DNA of 64,000 nt from Lithospermum erythrorhizon (Eukaryota; Streptophyta; Magnoliopsida; Boraginales; Boraginaceae), in assembly GCA_019722365.1 (NCBI GenBank), contig JADFUC010001380.1:682001-746000 (forward strand). The letters are read 5' to 3'. The notes below the pieces were generated by a model. It searched no databases and was not told where the DNA came from. It worked only from the letters and a program-made list of their open reading frames with translations. The position numbers were made by a program, and so were the translations under genes. Of this stretch, positions 1 through 11,939 are shown piece by piece; within the stretch, counting starts at the first letter, position 1; each line of letters begins with the position of its first letter.

Positions 1-2507
1 AATCAAAACAATATCATCGTCATCGCTTATTCACAGTAAAAATAAATAAAAGTTATTATCAAAATGTAAAAATATTATTTATTACAAACGACAATTATAA
101 AAAATAATTTTTATAGCTAAAACAGACAATTATAAAAAACGGAGGAGTATAAATGAAGAAAATATACAAAAATAGAGGAAGCGAACAACTTAATTTTTTA
201 ATAATGAATGGTAAAATTTTATTTTTTTAATAGTAAAATATAATTTTAATTTTTTAAAAAACCGACTTTCTCATGCTCCTAATTCCTTCACTTACTGAAA
301 GCATAATCTTTCAAATAATTACATTATACCTTTCACATTGCCACATTGAAAGTTTTTTGTTTGTTCCAAGATACTCTATGTAAATAATTTCTTGTTAAGC
401 TTTGTGTATTAGAATAATCAGTTAATTAATTAATTTGGTGTGACTTTTAATATCGTTTCACTAAACCTAAGCAAAAAGTTTCTGAACCACTTCAGCAATA
501 TATAGTTGGCAGTATATAACTTAGCGGATACGAGTATTAATTAATCACTACATCCTCCATAAACATACAACTGATACAACATCTACCCTTCTTTAATTTT
601 GATTTTCCCCTATTATTTAAGATTGATCTGCACAATATTACTACGTAATTACTTAATAAAAGTATGTACACTATAAGTCTATAAGTCATGCAATTATGCC
701 GCTCCCGCATACCAACTCATAAAAGAACGAGCGTTAAATTACATCCCAAATTTCTTCTATAAGGAGATGCGGCTCGAAATACGCAAGCCGAGCACTGCAT
801 CAACCTGGCGAAAGCTTAGTTTCCTGCCCCCCGACTGCCCGAGGCACATCCCATTCACATTCTCCGTAAAATTTGGCAAGAGTGACTCGATGGCCAAGAA
901 GGACGGCTTACACTCCTCAAATATAATTACGCCCTTTGATGTTTACTAAGACGGGTTTAATGAAAACAATGTTCTAGTAACGGGCAGGTCATACTTTAAT
1001 AATGCGAGCCTAAATTTGGGCGGCGTGATAGGCAAAAAAAATTTAGAGAACATCGGTTTATAAGTTTTTTTTAAACGTAGGCTAGAACGATGTCATTTTT
1101 TAACCTAACATTTTCATCCTATCAATCAAAATAAGTTTATCTATAACTCTACAATTAAAATCTATAGTTTAGATATAAATACCCTTCCAATTTCTTTTTA
1201 GTTGTCAATAGAGTTGTTGAAAATATTGGTAAGTTTGAAAACATAAATTATTGAGGGTAAACTTAGATAAAAGTTAATAATAAATCTAAATGCAGTAATA
1301 GAGGAAATGAATAAAATAATGTCAAGTTGCCATGTTTGAAAATATAAATTGAAAGTGGCAAAATTGAAAAGTTAATAACAATCTAAGTTTAATACTAATA
1401 AAAAAGATTCTCCCTTTCGTGATTTTTTTATTTGTTGTTTTAGCCTAAAAAAATTTGTTTTTATTTACTTTACGCTTCCAATTCCAATACATATTTTGGT
1501 TAAATTTTATGTTATACCCTTATTATTCAGCATAACTTGCTAACTTTGTCTTAATGTTTTCATTTGAGCTCTTCAATCTTCGCTTGTCTCTGCTATGAGC
1601 TAATAAGAATAACATATCTATATGAAGTTATGAATCATATTCAAGTGACATTTTATAGACATTAAAATGATGAGTAAGTAGCCGATTACTAATGAATTTC
1701 CAATAAGATGGAGAGAATATAATGAAATTATCAAAATCCAATCGAAAATGTCAAATATGAAAAAAATATTTGTGGAAGTGTTGTTGTTCGAACCCTTGCC
1801 AACCATATGCCAAAACACTCTCACTACTAACTGCTCTAGCTTCAATCTCGTTCATATCATGGCTATTTTTCTTTATTATGTCTTCAGTAATAATAGATTT
1901 TTTTTAAAAAAATTCTGATAGTGCAATTGCACCACCATGTTGTGCATAGATCCAGCACTGGGCAGGGTTTGTCTTCTTAATAAATTTAGATCATATATTG
2001 AACGGAATATTATGCAAAGTGCATAGCTGGATTTAGATCAGACCTTTATGACTTTGCCTGACTGCCTTTAATAATGCGTTTCTCCAAATTTCTTATTATC
2101 TTGGAAGAGTAACATAAAAAATGTTTTGAGAGTTCAAGATTAAGACCCCACTCTTTTCCATATATATATTCTCTGATTTCTGAGACAATATTAAGAAGAT
2201 TAATCATGGAATGTTTCAAAAGAATATTTGATCATATACAACCAATTCAATTAAAATTGATTTATTCATTTATCTATCACAACCTAGAAATTAAATGGCA
2301 CATCCACTACTAGTGGCATTTATATCGATCTTCAAGCACGATGTATTTTCGTGGTTCTGTCTCTTCAACTCCTTTGCCAACTGCTTATACCCTAGAAATA
2401 ACTTAGAAAGAGTAACATTACATGAATTAGAACAAAAGAATTTATTTTATATTCTCAAAATGATGGACTATTTAGGCTCGATCAAATCAAATCAAATACG
2501 ATAAGAA
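1..2507. other. AT-rich intergenic DNA, no gene recognised
   Basis: Mostly AT-rich non-coding sequence. Positions 767-949 hold a GC-richer open frame of 60 codons on the plus strand; neither it nor the opposite strand resembles a family I know, so it may be a transposon or gene fragment. Nothing else here looks coding. Confidence 0.5.
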
Positions 2508-2724
2508 TGACAGAAGAACGTAAATTATAATTTAATAAACTCATCATCAATAATATACAAATTTTAATACATGAAATACATGACCAAACTAGCTCCTATT
2601 TATAGGTACAATATCAAATACTTATGGTAATAATAGTAACTCGTACACAAGTTATTACTAAAACTAATACAGAATAATAATAATTAATACTAATAATATC
2701 TTCCTAATTTTCTGATCCATCTCA
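2508..2724 (-). repeat. Candidate 3' LTR of the copia element
   Basis: On the minus strand a purine run (GAGGGAGGAG, about 2738-2729) immediately precedes TGAGATGG at 2724. This is the expected polypurine tract followed by an LTR beginning TG. The segment can end at CA near 2508, giving about 217 bp, and contains a TATA-like core (CCTATAAATAGG, about 2607-2596). There is no second LTR to align, so both ends are inferred. Confidence 0.5.
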
Positions 2725-3050
2725 ATACTCCTCCCTCAAGCCGGAAAAGACGCAGATCCAAAATGCCCAAACTGGGCAAGAGATGCTCAAATTGTTTTGT
2801 CCAAGAGCCTTTAGAAAATATCCGCTAGTCGATCTATGAAGTAGTGAAATAATGGTGACGCACGTAATCGTGCCATCCAATACCGCATCCCCAAGAAAAA
2901 TGACAATCGATCTCATTATGCTCGCGCGCCAGAAATACTGATTTTGTGCCAAATGAATGGCCGACCGGGTCAGTTACACACCGGCCGCAGGACGCGCGCG
3001 CGCGACACCCAAAGCAATTCCCGGAAAGGCATCTTTCAACCATTTTAATT
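2725..3050 (-). pseudogene. Copia RNase H / polyprotein C-terminus remnant
   Basis: Minus-strand frames give HNEIDCHF, which corresponds to the conserved HIEIDCHF segment near the end of copia RNase H. FTTS and SKALGQ-like pieces follow (compare the usual LADIFTKAL), and then a run just before the polypurine tract. The pieces lie in at least two frames, so the region is frameshifted. It sits directly upstream of the candidate 3' LTR, as expected for the end of pol. Confidence 0.6.
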
Positions 3051-3515
3051 CACACGCGACGGATGGCATTGAACGATATTCGCCTCCGCAGATGAAATGT
3101 AGCCATTACTCATTTGCTTTCTTCGCCTTCCAAGAAACAGAGAAGAGCTAAGAAACACAATCCACCCGTAAATGTAACGATTTGGCAAGCGGACAGCCTA
3201 GCCCAATCGTAATCACACCACCTTGTTCGCAACCGACTATGTGGGTGTAAGAATACCGCCCAGACACCTTTTCAAATACTGACTATCGCAATGCAAATTT
3301 AACCAATGATCCATACGAGGCTCATGAAGAAATCCCGACAAACATGAACCGAAAATGTCAAATCAGCCTAAATAAAGATGTATATCAACCGACTAACTAT
3401 GCATGCGTATCTCCACATCACGCAAAGAAAGGAGCACTTATTTAACTAGCCAACCCGTGATTCTCGCGCCATCGTGAAGCTTCCGCTGTGTCTGCCCCCA
3501 AGAAACCAAATGCCT

Positions 3516-4314
3516 TCAGAATAATATCAAGGACATATTCCGTTGACTCGTAAATATGCCTTCAGTCGGCAACCTCCATCTCCCCAAAAAATACTTCAAA
3601 ACACTCCAAATCTTTTCATATGGAAACAAGAGGACAAATATCGCTGCTCGAAATCGCAGCTGAATCAAGCATTCTAAAAGGATTAAATCATCGACATACA
3701 CAAGGACATGTAGTTGCACCTGGCCATTACACAATGTGAACAGAGAGTAGCCTGAAATAATGACCGACAAAACCATATTTCAAGCAGGTCGTAGCAAGTT
3801 TCGAAAACCAACATCGAGGAGCCTGTTTCAACCCATACAGATCACTGCAGAACTGTAATTCTCAGCCGACTCGATGTAACCCAAAGGGTAATTTCATGTA
3901 GACTTCTTCAGATAAATCCCCATGCAGAAAAGCATTGCTTAACGCCCATCCGATAGCTCCTATCGCTTGGCCAAATAAGTAACCGCTTAAGAAAACTCAC
4001 AACTGCAACCATTCGCAATGCGAGCAAATGTATCTTTTATAATCAATGCCTTCTTTAATTCGATGACAATACTAAAGACAACTAAACGAGCTTTTAAACA
4101 TCCGAATACTACCACGTAGTTATTTTACCTTATAAACCCATTGAGTGCCCAAAGCCTTTTTGCCTGCTGGCAACTCAACCATACTCCATGTCCCATTGTC
4201 CTCCAACGCTGTAATTTCCTTCTGCATCGCCTTGCGCCACTCAGGGTCTAACATGGCCTCTTTAAAAGATTTGCCTGCACTGCTAGCCATACCGCAAGAA
4301 AGTTCTATGCCCAA
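3516..4314 (-). pseudogene. Copia reverse transcriptase remnant
   Basis: The frame at 4314-4120 carries the start of the copia RT domain: SFKEAMLDPEWRKAMQKEI, then NGTWSMVELPAGKKALGTQW and VYKVK. Further along, 3776-3516 shows QLHVLVYVDDLILL, whose YVDD is the catalytic aspartate box, then VLKYFLG and EGIFTSQR, the usual copia blocks downstream of it. Between and after these the frame is lost. Several breaks are explained by one missing base each, for example where a lysine codon after EGIFTSQR has lost an A. It cannot encode active RT. Confidence 0.85.
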
Positions 4315-5289
4315 CAGAAAAACGACATAATTTACCGAATGTGCACAGGGAAAAACGAAAGTACCGAGATCGAGAAATGATCAAAGTAGACGGACTTATC
4401 TTTTGAACAGTATTCGTGACGTAATCTCGAAGCTTAACTGACGGTACCCGAGTTCGTTGGCCTCTGCCCATTTCCATACCACCATTACTTACGTCACTAA
4501 CACCGCTCCCCACATGCTGCCTCCAAGCAGACAAGTGGAGCCGGCAACAAACGACGCCCACCGTAACGGGAAGAAGCATGCCGCCGCCCCACCTGACGTC
4601 ACCAATGCATCCATGCCCATCCAAACCGGAGCAGCCGCCGCCAAGACTCCAAATGGCAAAATGGATGCCCTCGCATCCTCTTCAATCGACCGACACTCAT
4701 CCCTAACACTACACTATCTATACCAATACCCTTTCACTCAACGACTATGTGGTCGGTCGAGGTGACTTCCGAAAGTGAAGTAGCATATGGAAATTCGGTT
4801 TCATGTAATCACAAAGATCACGAGACACAAATACGACTTCTCGAATCCAAATCAAACAACTTCCACCCCTTTTTCCCATAGCGGCAATCTCTACAAAATA
4901 CAAACGACGACTACTTACTATGAAATTTATCCAATCGAGATTTTTGGTCATGAATAAGATAACGAACCAAAGATCCGTAATCTCGTGAGTAGACGGGGCA
5001 ACATTATGCAACACTTCATAAGGCGACTTAAACTTAACACAATTGCAGGAGTACGACACTAAATACCCACCAAGCATACACTCACCCTAAAATCGATTGG
5101 CAAATTAGCCTGAACCTCAAAGCACGCCCTACATCTGTAATATGTCTATGCTTACGCTCAACCCTCCCATTCCGCCGAGGGGAGTACCAACAATAACGGA
5201 GTTGAAAAGATTCCCTCGAAGGAAAAATAATCAGGAAGACAAAAAATTCGCATTATCACCGCTGCATCATTTGAACCTTAGCATGAAAT

Positions 5290-5570
5290 CAAGCGATCAA
5301 CCATCACAAAGAATTGCATAAAAATATTTGGAAACCTCAGTTTTATCAACTAGTAAAAATATTCAAATAGCAATTTAGAAAAGTCATCCACTATTGTCAA
5401 AAAATATCTAACACCACAAGAAGATACTGTATTATAGGGTCCCTACATATCACAATGAATCAATTCAAAACAACGAGTGGCCTTATGCTCACTATTAATG
5501 AAAGGACTTCTAGAATGTTTAGCCTGATGACACACTATACATGCTTTATCTCGACAACCCATGCTAACTG
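5290..5570 (-). pseudogene. Copia integrase (zinc finger and start of core) remnant
   Basis: On the minus strand from about 5560 to 5300 I read CRDKACIVCHQAKHSRSPF, matching the end of the GAG-pre-integrase HHCC zinc-binding region. FELIHCDM, a stop codon, GPYN and then RYFLTIVDDFSK follow. These fit the integrase core start, where D in HCDMWGP and D in IVDDYS are conserved. The stop replaces the usual tryptophan (TGG to TAG), a G-to-A change rather than an indel. The frame then decays. No third catalytic residue could be placed. Confidence 0.75.
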
Positions 5571-6176
5571 TAGTTAAAAGGCAGGGCCCTCTAACTACTC
5601 GTCCGGGATGACCAAGTCAGGCCGACGCTTTATAAACCGAGCCAGCCTTCATTCACATGCAAAGAACCAGGCATCGTGAATACCGCAAAGTAGTAAAGTC
5701 CGTCTTATCGCTTCACCGAGCCCAATCGCCTCGAGGGGTCCCCGTGATAACGAACCATTCTAGTGTAAATTTTAATCACACACCGGTAGAACGACCGGGT
5801 CACAGAAATCAAATTGCAGGTAAACTGAGGTACATACAGGACATCACGTAACGCACAAAATAAAGAAAGATACACACAATGCTAATTTAGAAATTTATCA
5901 TCCTAAGGTTTAACGGAGCAATCCGCTATCGGCTGACAATCACATAAATAAACTCAAGTCACCAAAGAATACGATTCGAGGCACTGCATCAATAATAATC
6001 CACCGCTTATAAATAACTTACCGGCCAGTTTGTCGTTAATTAATATCGGAATTACCTGTAAGTGGAATAAGTTTCATCATGATCTGGACAACCCATCTCT
6101 CAAGCCACCTGAACATCATCGGATTTAAGACATTACTGAACCAAATAATCCTCCTTGCACCGAACCACCGACGAGA

Positions 6177-6749
6177 TTACCACTGCCACGACTCACCGAA
6201 CTGTAGCACTGCACCACCAAATTTCTCACACGCCCAGACGCGAACACTCGCAAATGACTCCAAGTTTTTCCACGCCCCATCCCTTTGGAAACCCGTGTTC
6301 GAAAAGAAGTTAAGACACATCGTGACCCGAACGTAATTTACAATAAGCACATTTAACACGAGAATCAAAGCTTGCAGGTACCTCGTGAGTTGTGGAACCG
6401 CCATAGTCGTAAGACCTACATCCCAGACTCCACTTAAGGTTCTCAAGCCGCTCTTCCCTGAAAGACAGTAAAATGACAAGACGATCAAGAGAAAAGGATC
6501 TTGAGACAATAACGAAGATCGAAGCGCCCCAAACTTTTCCACATAAATACCACAAAGAAATTCATGAAGCCGGTCATTGTCTTGTTTTTGTTGAAACTTC
6601 TCGGCTAAGTCACACATGCACAAACCACAACTACAGGAGGGAAGGGGATCATATGTAGCTAATTCGTCCCATAAAGGCTGCAATTTGCCAAAGTAATCCG
6701 CCACAGACATAGTCGACCCTTGCTTACACTCAAGAAGCGCTGCCTTCAA
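6177..6749 (-). pseudogene. Copia gag (UBN2-type) remnant with zinc-knuckle-like motif
   Basis: The minus-strand frame from 6749 reads LECKQGSTMSVADYFGKLQP, then LWDELATYDPLPSC, LAEKFQQKQDNDRLHEFLCG and LRSSLLSQDP. This is the typical plant copia gag (UBN2 / retrotransposon gag) arrangement. A shifted frame (6555-6310) continues with REERLENLKW and a CAYCKLRSGHDV knuckle close to the CCHC form CX2CX4HX4C, with one extra residue and a stop before the last cysteine. At least one frameshift separates the two parts. The upstream stretch to 7017 probably holds the rest of gag but is too eroded to read. Confidence 0.8.
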
Positions 6750-7384
6750 TCATTGTTGCTTCCGGCACCACTACCCACATCGGCTGACGCTGAGAATAGT
6801 CCACAACGGACGTGCCTCCTAAATACGGGATAAATTTCATGTAAGACATATCGATAGATAAGAATTCACCGAATGTGCCACGGCCAACACACCGCCAATC
6901 TAAGCAACTGTAATCCAGCCGATGGCTGACAATCCGACCTATCAATAAAGCCAAATTTTCTTCTTCGCGCAATGTGTCGGCTAACCGGCAGATGACCACT
7001 AATCCAAACCAACCCACTGTAAAGATGGATCAATATGATTTCAATGTTTATGGGCAGATTTAGAGGTTTCCTTATATCCTAAACAAAAGTAAAAAATTGT
7101 TTAGATCGTTAAGTATATATCATTTTATATACAACGTAACATATTAAAATCCATCATTTCTAATCATGCATTTTATTTTTTACAATCCTTAATTATCTAA
7201 CTCAATAATTGTTCATCTTTAACTCACAACTTTCCCCAATAAAGGGTCCACTTTTAGAATGTTGTCTACTACATCCTCAATTTCGTCACCACAAACATCA
7301 TGTAATTTATCGTTACCTCAAACATCATGGATCAATCTAGTTAAGAGTGAGTATTGACAAAATTACAATCGAATACATGCATCT

Positions 7385-7394
7385 ATATATATAA
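7385..7394 (+). promoter_or_regulatory. TATA box of the UGT75-like gene
   Basis: TATATATAAG lies about 215 bp before the first plausible methionine codon of the glycosyltransferase and is the only strong TATA run just upstream. It implies a leader of roughly 180 bases that includes the 49-bp duplication. Confidence 0.45.
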
Positions 7395-7496
7395 GCCTTC
7401 TATGTTACTTCCACTCAATGTATACCAATACTCAAATCTTCATCCCATAACCACAATCATATCTTACAACATTCTTACAAACAAAATCATCCAGCA

Positions 7497-7594
7497 AACC
7501 TCATTCACTACTACAGATTTAAGCTTATATAACATTCATTTTTCGAACCTCATTCACTACTACAGATTTAAGCTTAGACAACGTTCGTTTTTAA
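7497..7594 (+). repeat. 49-bp tandem duplication in the UGT leader
   Basis: Two adjacent units, 7497-7545 and 7546-7594. Each contains ACCTCATTCACTACTACAGA, then TTTAAGCTTA and a similar AAC.TTC.TTTTT end, and they differ by a few substitutions. They lie between the TATA box and the start codon, so they are probably transcribed as 5' UTR. Confidence 0.8.
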
Positions 7595-7602
7595 GTATCT
7601 GC

Positions 7603-9123
7603 ATGGCTAACCAATTGGTGCAAGAACCACCACTCCAAATTGTTCCATCCATGGCTAAACATTGCCATGTTCTTTTGGTAACATTTCCAGCACAAGGCCA
7701 CATCAATCCTGCCCTCCAATTCGCCAAACGACTCGTCCGAATGGGCGTTCGGGTCACGTTCACCACCACCCTTTTCGCCCACAGGCGTATTACTAAGTCC
7801 ATGAAAGGCACACAACTCATGGAGGGCTTGAACTTGGTCTCTTTCTCGGATGGCTACGACGATGGATACAGAAGATCATCTTCATCTGATAGTGCATATG
7901 TTGACACTAAAAAGTACATTTCAGAGATGAAAAGTAGAGGGTCTAAAGCCTTGAAAGAAATTATACAAAAAAGTCAGGAAGTCTCAATAGGAGGCGGAGA
8001 GTATGAACAACCGATATCGCGAATCGTGTATACTCTCCTCCTCCCATGGGCAGTTGAGGTAGCGCGTGAATGCCACGTGTCATCCGCCTTGTTATGGATT
8101 CAACCCGCTTCGATTTTGGATATTTATTATTTCTACTACAATGGGTATGAGGATGAAATTTCCAAGAATTTCTCTGATCCTAATTGGTCTATTCAATTAC
8201 CTGGTGGTTTACCTTTGCTTTCAGGCAATGATCTTCCTTCATTTTTCGGTTCATCAATTTATAATGCAATTCTTGATTTATTCAAGGAGCAATTAGATGC
8301 TCTGGATGAAGAAACAGAGCCAAAGATACTTGTCAACACTTTTGACACACTGGAGCCTGAAGCACTCAAGGCTATTGAGAAATATAATTTGATTGCCGTT
8401 GGACCTTTGGCCCTTCAGCTTTTGGATGGAAAGGACCTTCAGACATTAATTTCATTTGGAGGTGATCTCTTTGAGAAGTCGAATGATTATATCGAATGGT
8501 TGAACTCAAAACCTCAATCCTCTGTTGTGTATATATCATTTGGAAGTATATTGGATTTGCCAAAGAATCAAATGGAGGAAATAGCAAAAGGGTTGTTGGA
8601 AACTGGGAGACCATTCTTGTGGGTCATTAGGAAAAAAGAAGAAGATAAACAGAGAACAGAGGAAACAGAGAGAAACAGAGGAAATAGAGAAAAAAACAGA
8701 GGAAACAGATGAAAATTGAGTTGTTTTATTGAAGACTGGAAAAACAAGGGAAAATAGTTCCATGGTGTCTACAGCTTGAAGTTTTGCACATCCATCTTTG
8801 GGGTGTTTCTTATAACACATTGTGATGGAATTCGACGCCTGAGTATTGTTTGTGGGGTTCCAGTTGTGGCTTTTCCTCAATGGACTGATCAAAAGACCAA
8901 TGCAAAGCTTCTTGAAGATGTGTGGAAGACTGGAGTGAGGGTGAGAGCTAAGGATGATGGCATAGTTGAGAGTGATGAGATAATAAGATGTATTGAGATT
9001 GTGATGGATGGGGAGAGAAGGGGAGAATACAGGGGAAATGTCAATGGAAAGAATTGGCAAGAGAAGCATTGAAAGATGGTGGATCTTTCTGATAAGAATT
9101 TGAAGTCATTTGTTGAATGTTAA
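7603..9123 (+). pseudogene. UGT75-like UDP-glycosyltransferase, broken in the PSPG box
   Basis: Family 1 plant UGTs move glucose from UDP-glucose to small acceptors; UGT75 members act on anthocyanins, crocetin, hormones and other acceptors. The first methionine that fits is at 7603 (MANQLVQEPP); a second in frame is at 7651 (MAKHCHVLLV). Residues after it show VTFPAQGHINPALQFAKRL, with the catalytic His in GHINP. SSVVYISFGSI and GRPFLWVIRKK follow. After codon ~340 a purine-rich repeat (8640-8709) is read in frame and ends at a TGA (8710-8712). The same frame goes on with [15 protein letters not shown], the start of the sugar-donor PSPG box. One-base losses near 8790, 8807 and 8822-8840 then scatter [19 protein letters not shown] and NAKLLEDVW across frames. 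The usual stop is 9121-9123. The 369-residue product would lack the donor site. UGT family is certain; subfamily 75 is by resemblance. Confidence 0.85.
8638..8710 (+). repeat. Purine-rich short tandem repeat inside the UGT
   Basis: Degenerate repeats of the kind AACAGAGGAAACAGAGA run from about 8645 to 8709 and add a charged stretch (KQRTEETERNRGNREKNRGN) between the WVIRKK block and the PSPG box. The region is normally a short variable Glu/Lys loop in these enzymes, so the repeat looks like an expansion of it. Confidence 0.65.
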
Positions 9124-11939
9124 ATAACTTAATTTACTGTTATTCAGACTTGACATACCTCAAAGTTTGGGGGTAAGCTGCAATGTAATTATAGTTTATT
9201 CGGGAATGTATAATTCAATCATATGATAGTATAAGGTGTAAATTTATCAGTTTATTATTATAATTATTCATGAACATTTCTCACATGTTTGATATAAATC
9301 TTTACAAGCATTTATTGCAGAACGGTATCAGAGCGACATATTAAAAACCATCTTATTGCACTCATTGTGATTTAAACGATTCTACATGACGTGATGTTTT
9401 GAATAACTTCATACCTTACAATGTTATCTAAATATATTACGTTTTATTCTCTTATAATTGATGTAATGAAGGTGAATCTAATTTTTAATTATATTCACAT
9501 TAATAAGTCTTAATTCATCTTGACAAATAATACAGTATTTTATTTCATTCACTTCAACCATCTTCATCTAATCATCTACTTTCATTTTTAGATTTTAACT
9601 TCACATAAATTATTCCAATCGAAATGTAGATTATTGAATCCTATTATCAACATGTTTATTGGAATTCTATTATCAACATGTTTCTATTTTATCTTATATG
9701 GGTTTTTTTATTTATTAAGTTGCTTTTGTGTGATGCATGACTCTATCAATATTGAAGTAAATGGTTGTTTATGACGCTTTTCAAATATTTTTTTATTTAT
9801 TAAAGAGTTTAGACGACATTAATTATTAATGAATCGATGACAAATATCTGGAGTATTTTTACGTTAAATCATTCTAAATCACAGAAAAATTACACACTTT
9901 CATTTTCTTTTAAATTAATATTTTTATTTTTTAAGTGATATTTAGCCATTTAATAACTCTTTAAATATAAGTATTTAAAATTAATATAAAATACGATGAT
10001 TTACTTTTTTTTTTTAAAGATCATTAGTGTCAATTTTATAAAGTAATAACAAATATTTTTTTTAAAGATCATTACAATAATTTTATAGCACAATCATATT
10101 TTTTATGGATAATAGTATACTTTTATTAGTAGATTAATTAAATTATTAATATATTCAACAAAAATAATAAGGTTTTATAAACTTTAAATAATATATGTTA
10201 ATCGTGTATGGTCAATACTTTTTAGTAAATATTAGTAATATAATATTATCATCCAAAATTACATTATTCGAATAATAATCAATCAAATACAATTATACTG
10301 AAGTGAATGACACTTTCAAAAAAGATAAAAGCATTCTAATTTAAACATCTCATCTCTTTTCCTCCAACTAAGCGACATAAATAATTTCTTTTTACATGTC
10401 ACATTAATCATATTAATAATGCTTTATACCTCTCGATTACTTCATCAACTAACGGGAAAAAGTTATCTATAAATGAGCACATACGAAACATCCTAAGATT
10501 CCACTTGTATGTTTTATTTTATGATTTTGCTTACCACACAAAGCTAAGAGAATCGAAGAAAATCTGCCATTTATTACTTTAAGTATGCCAAACGCTTTTG
10601 ATATTCACTATAAGCTTCAATTTTGTACATGGAACAGCCGAAAACACTTGGTATCGAAAATCCTAATACTCTTATATGATTTCATCAATATTTGTTAATC
10701 AAACTATAATTATTAGTTAACATCTATTATGTGATTCAAAGAGTAATTAATAATAGTAGTAATAATAATAATAACAATACCCTAACAAAAAGGATATAAA
10801 GATATGCTACATATTAATTTATGTTAAAATTACGCTAAATATTCAATTTAACGCTGACATTTATAATCATATCCATAAATATTTACATTTCAGAATCGTG
10901 ATCAAGAAAGATAAATCAACTATACTAAAGCTAAGACGTCCATAGAAAGATATAAAATTCAATTTAACAATTACGCTATCTCACTAAATATATTGACGAA
11001 TTGATTATCAATATAATTCAAATTGGTATGATTTATAAAGTATAATTTAAATTATCAATTTGTATCATCGAATTATTTGCTTTTATGTCAAGTTAAATTT
11101 GGGTATTTATTTATAAAAGTGATAATTTAAATTTTGCGATCTCAATATATAAAATTCATATATTGCCGGGGAATTAAATAACAATAATAATAATAATAGT
11201 AATAAGAATAATAATAATATTTATAATAATAATAATAATTTAAGCATAAAATATATGATTATTTAACTAACAGATATTATAATAATAATAACAATAGTCT
11301 ACATAAACATATTATTATTATATACCTGAAAGAAGTAGCTTTTAATTCTATTAACTCGCCAAGTTATCAATTACAGGTGGAATTATTAATTAAAAAGATA
11401 ATTTTGTTAACTTTTTTATTTTGCAGTAGAATTGCGAATTTAATAATTAACAATATTTAAAATGAATAAATGTAAATAAACATGTAAATATTATTCAAGA
11501 CTTTATACAAGTAACGATAACGATATTTACTTATCATCGCTATCAACTTCATTGCAAAAGCGCGATCAGGTTTTTTCCTTTCATTATTAATTATTAAATT
11601 ACACTTCACGTATTTAAAAATGACACTAATAATAAAATTAATATATATATATATTTATAAAAAGATACTTATTTCTTCTCTCTTAAAAATGTGACAAAAT
11701 ATACCATAACACATCCGAATCTCTAAAATATAAAATATAATGTATTTATATACTAATAAAGATCCGGCAGCTTATTGCTCGCCTCATCAGACACCAACAG
11801 ACAATAATATCGTATAATCCCAAAGCTCAAAGCTGGAACAAGTCAAACATTTATTCTTGAGTTCTCTCTAAGTCTATATATATTAATTATCATTCTATCA
11901 TTATCATGGTTTCCAAATAAAGCCTCTATTGGGCTTTAC
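9124..11939. other. AT-rich intergenic DNA with an (ATA/AAT)n tract
   Basis: No coding signal. A plus-strand GGTATCAGAGCGAC at about 9325-9338 resembles the copia primer-binding site complementary to initiator tRNA-Met and could mark an LTR remnant ending just before it. AAT/ATA trinucleotide runs occur near 10750-10785 and 11178-11242. The rest is low-complexity AT-rich sequence. Confidence 0.5.

Larger units (their letters stand above)
2508..7017 (-). mobile_element. Decayed Ty1-copia LTR retrotransposon
   Basis: Reading the minus strand from 7017 down to 2508, recognisable pieces come in Ty1-copia order: gag with a zinc-knuckle-like motif, integrase, reverse transcriptase, RNase H, polypurine tract, then a 3' LTR. 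Integrase before RT is diagnostic for copia rather than gypsy. Every domain is split among frames by small indels and stop codons, so no polyprotein can be made. I found no second LTR next to 7017 and no primer-binding site, so the 5' LTR side is lost or too diverged to see. The element is richer in CG than its AT-rich flanks. Classification is firm; exact boundaries are not. Confidence 0.85.

Noticed and set aside
4283..4624. 113-codon minus-strand frame and 102-codon plus-strand frame overlapping it
   Set aside because: Lie between integrase and RT of the decayed copia element; neither resembles a separate gene.
8536..9069. 177-codon minus-strand open frame
   Set aside because: Antisense shadow of the UGT coding sequence.
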